Below are positions 61,001 through 64,000 of a DNA stretch of 64,000 nucleotides, in pieces. Below the pieces are notes generated by a model. It saw only the letters and a list, made by a program, of their open reading frames with translations. It did not search any database and was not told where the DNA came from. The translations under genes were made by a program, and so were the position numbers. The DNA comes from Trichuris trichiura (taxonomy: Eukaryota; Nematoda; Enoplea; Trichinellida; Trichuridae), in contig JBAJFE010000026.1 of assembly GCA_037903355.1 (NCBI GenBank), positions 62,001-126,000 of the forward strand, written 5' to 3'. Position 1 is the first letter of the stretch. Each line of letters opens with the position of its first letter.

Positions 61001-64000
61001 CTTATTTTTTTTTAAAAAAGGCGCGAATCAGCCAACAGCGCACCTTGCATTTACTGCTTGGAATACCGAGCGGACAAAGGTGAATAGCGACGGTCAATGC
61101 CGCCGCGGCTCCCGAATAGCCGGCAACCGCGCATGCCGAACCTTTGCTGTGCTCCAAACGAAGTAGGCATCTTTCAATTAAGGGTGTCATTAGTCCGGGT
61201 ACAACAATACATATGGAACGTAGGCACCAGGCCGATGCCAACCGACAGGTCGTGCAGGGATGACTAAGAACGGAAAATACTGGTTCCAGTATACCAGACG
61301 CTTCGACGAACAAAGGAGCCACAATTGACCCAATGCGGACGACTAAATCGGATAATTCTAGCAATAAGCAGCAAACGGAATGCTGACTGCTGGCCATATC
61401 CGCTGACAACAAGCAACGATCCGGATCACTGTCGTCTAAAGGCTCTGCAAGATTAATTTTTTATGAGAAAAAATTAAATTTTTAAGGGGCGTATACCAAG
61501 CGAGTTCATGTGCTCGGCAATGACTTGACCAATTTCTTTACAAGCAACAATTTGCATCTTTTCGCTGAGCATTCGTTGAAGCGGAGTGCCCAAAGCAAAG
61601 CATACGCAATGGCGAAGAAATGATGCCTCCGAGAAACCAACGGACCCGCCGCAACTGTTTGCTGCTAGGTCGAATAGATGTCGGACATACTTGGACAGAT
61701 GCTTTTCAAGCCAGCTAACACCCAGCCTGTTGACCAACTGAACGTAAGTGATGGATATGCCAACGCGGATCTCCTTTGACACGGTGCCATGGAAACTGGT
61801 GTTCGTCTTCAAAAAGCCAAGACCGCCGCGAAGAAATCCCGACCCAAGAATTGACCATACTTCTTCAATTGCAATTCCTTTCGACGTCGACTGCCCCGGA
61901 GAAACTCTGCTACCTTAAAGGCAACGAAACATTAGATGTCGTATAGAAAAGAAATAAAGGATACCTTGACTCGGCGGACAATGAGCTGTTGCCAATGCGG
62001 CGGCAAGCAGACTAGCCACCGAAGACCGTACGGCCAAGTTGGAGCCGTCCAACGCTTTGAAGCAGCACGAGCATAAACTTTCCAATTCTTGGGTCCAAAG
62101 GAATGGAGCCTGGACAACCAACGCTTCTATACACTAAAAGTTCCAATAAGTAACATAAAGCAACATCATTATGTTCTTACGAATGAAACGTAATAGGATT
62201 ACGCAGGTAAAAAGTTGGGATGTCCCCTATTTGGCAGCGAATAAGATTTTTAAGCCTTAATTTGCATAAAACATTCCGTTTTGACGATGAGGCGACGGTC
62301 CACTTTAAGGGCGTTCAATTTCCGCCGCATTATCACTTCCGGTTCATAATTAATGCACGCAAGCCAAAGGTTTGTTTGCGTCAAAGGGCAGTCAAGCAAG
62401 CGTCGCCAAGTTTCCGCTGAATCGATTTTCCGTCAACAGATAAAAGCGCGGAGCAGTTGCTCTAACATGACGGAATTTAAAAGCAAACAACGTACCGCTC
62501 AGTTGTCAAATAAATCGCCCACAGCCGAGCACTGCAAACGGGCGGGAAGCCCAAGAAAACAACGCGGGGTGAGCTAAGGCGCTTGAAAAAACAAGTTTCC
62601 TCCCAAAACAACGTCGTCACAAACTTTGAAAGGTAAAGAAAAAAGAACCGCTGAAGTGGCGGGAAATTGAATTTGCATTTAGGGAAAATTTGAATAAAAT
62701 TAAATTAGCATAAAACTCGCTGCAGTTTTGCGTTGCAGTAATTAGAACAAATTACAGTCTCGCGCTCTCGGTTGCAAAGTTAGCTAACGAATAAAGTGAA
62801 CATATCTTATTGATTTGAATAGATAATTTCGGAGGATTAGAAAGGAACGATTACCATAGTTCCTCGTCGTCGCCTGAAAAAGAACAAAAGGCACTGGTAA
62901 ACAGCTGCAATTTTTTTTGATCAATAAAAATAAAAGCTTCTTTCCAATTGGTTGATGATGTAAAAACAAAAAAAAACTTAACACGCAACTATTAACTTCC
63001 CACATTATTCGAACTTATTACGCAGTTTATAAAGGTCATTCGCGCTGCCGCAAAACTAAGTTGCGTAAGCGTCTTATCGATTAGCTAGAAAACCGCTTCC
63101 CTCTTTAGAGTAAACAAGAAAATTGTACCTGAAGAATGAAACCGAGTTTTAAGAAAAAAACAACTGAAATTTAATCTTACGAACTCTTCGTTTGCTTAGT
63201 GTATACGCACGCGCTAAAAATGACTAAAAAGGATATCAGCTAATTAATCAAAGTGGAATATATACATATAGCTTCTTGTAACGAGTGTATTTTATACAAC
63301 TATCAGATTTTCATGCTTCCCATGCTTTGGCGGGAATGTTAAATAAAGATGGTCGACATGATAAAAAAAAAATTTGAATTTAAATAGACCTACCGAGCAG
63401 GCGGCACAACGAACAGTCATTTGACGATCGGTAAGTGCCGGCCGAGCGACTTTGTATATTTCTTTATGAACGGAAGAACATGCCGAACCAAGTCCAGTTA
63501 TCATTGCGGCAAAAGTGGTCATCACTTCAGCCCGAGTTTGCGACTGAGAAAAAGTTACTTTGTCGGTCGATCAAAAGCAGCAAAAGCTAAGTAAGGAAAG
63601 TACCTCGGCGTTTCGAAGGCAACGAATTAGTACCTGAGTCGTCTCCTCGAACGATCTGCCCATTAAGCGCCCTAAACTTTTGTACATCGCAGCCAAACAG
63701 CATAGCGCGGTTCTGGAGAGAAAAGAAAAATTGAAAGAAGTTTAAAAGGAAATTTCGTTAATATGAAAAAACAACATACAGACGAGATGGCAAAAAGTTG
63801 GGCGAATCATCCTTCACTTTCACTACGTCATTGCAACTATTGACAGCTTCAAACACGTAGTAGGCATCGCCAACTGTGAACAACGTCGCCAGACATCGAG
63901 CTAACAACAGCCTCGACGGAGGTCCCAGACCGGAATTGACCAAAGAGATTAGTTGATCAACCAGTTTCTTTTGACTTTCCTTAATATCTCCCTTTAAAAA
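52091..64000 (-). CDS. HEATR5: HEAT repeat-containing protein 5 (5' end beyond the right edge)
   Basis: Very large HEAT-repeat protein, a partner of aftiphilin/gamma-synergin and AP-1 in clathrin-dependent traffic, and similar to yeast Laa1. The window covers all but roughly the first 60 residues. Landmarks, N to C: SGLGPPSRLLLARCLATLFT (63950), DRQMTVRCA, VGISITYVQLVNRLGVSWLE, AARLAAAWCLR-like CRLASAWCLRSI, CPLGIPSSK, LLDHFGECVRLSKSSKQAA, MALGCLHRYVGGLASGHQLD, GGPMYRSFVEPTLGI, FAPRHVNLSVLVSRLC, ETGLEGALFAALD, LHLADLVRLSFMAATSD, MNDLRRVHQLLVAPLV, LEKLAILKAWAEV and MPSLKARLETAVRRS just before a Gln/Ser/Ala-rich tail. The exon 59443-58350 alone codes for about 360 residues. Most introns are 40 to 100 bp, with two large ones (about 52980-54300 and 55960-58060). 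Confidence 0.95.
52985..54250 (-). other. large HEATR5 intron, no nested gene supported
   Basis: The flanking exons align to adjacent parts of HEATR5, so this 1.3 kb is an intron. A same-strand 84-codon ORF (53694-53948) has a plausible helical segment (IRDEMFAGALRDLFLKKAQL) but no family. A GGTTCGATCCCC string at 53291 resembles a tRNA T-arm but no tRNA folds around it. Confidence 0.6.
55960..58060 (-). other. large HEATR5 intron with overlapping non-coding ORFs
   Basis: 2.1 kb between exons encoding MNDLRRVHQLL and the helix ending HFLLEQFQAQ. At 56386-56962 ORFs of 105, 131 and 165 codons are open on both strands, but none has a motif or splice context. T-tract/A-tract junctions occur near 55971, 56153 and 57027. 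Confidence 0.6.

Overview
This is nuclear DNA of a compact invertebrate animal genome, most likely a nematode. Most introns I could resolve are 32 to 70 bp with GT-AG ends, genes lie within tens to a few hundred bases of each other on both strands, and several same-strand runs look like nematode operons (AATAAA, then about 100 bp, then a U-rich AG site next to the following ATG). The recognisable proteins are conserved animal housekeeping, cytoskeletal and trafficking proteins. A clade I nematode (Trichinella/Trichuris relatives) is a guess only. Gene symbols refer to animal orthologues recognised from remembered family sequences; no database search was run. LAYOUT. 1-3064 (-): SLMAP, 3' end outside the window. 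4560-5615 (+): mitochondrial calcium uniporter MCU, tail to tail with RPP21 (-) at 5635-6054, then BORCS7 (-) at 6163-6583. 7091-7651 (+): GINS2/PSF2. 7907-9362 (+): twinfilin. 10919-13132 (+): a small signal-peptide ORF and a long low-complexity protein, both unidentified. 13133-16095: gene-poor, with a diverged direct repeat and one orphan ORF. 16096-17540 (-): WDR74. 17541-22560: gene-poor apart from two closely spaced small unidentified genes on the minus strand. 22571-23005: a recent tandem duplication of the leader and start region of TMEM245 (22978-26295, +). 26368-31448 (-): IFT81, with two non-autonomous transposon-like elements in one intron. 31912-38768 (-): glycogen phosphorylase, with a 3.4 kb intron holding a perfect 52 bp palindrome. 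39459-40887 (-): RMDN family. 41669-45327 (+): five genes head to tail in 3.7 kb, LSM2, DNLZ, RPS13, COQ4 and an FCF2/DNTTIP2-family protein. 45328-50197: no confident gene. 50466-51933 (+): secreted protein with an antistasin-like cysteine module, a Thr/Pro linker and a second cysteine-rich domain. 52091-64000 (-): HEATR5, 5' end outside the window. HOW THE GENES RELATE. The five-gene cluster mixes RNA processing/translation (LSM2, RPS13, FCF2) with mitochondrial function (DNLZ, COQ4), a combination typical of nematode operons. The rest shows no single pathway, although several products act in vesicle/lysosome traffic (BORCS7, HEATR5), actin or microtubule systems (twinfilin, RMDN, IFT81) and mitochondria (MCU, DNLZ, COQ4). 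I found no CRISPR, bacterial operon, phage or complete autonomous transposon.
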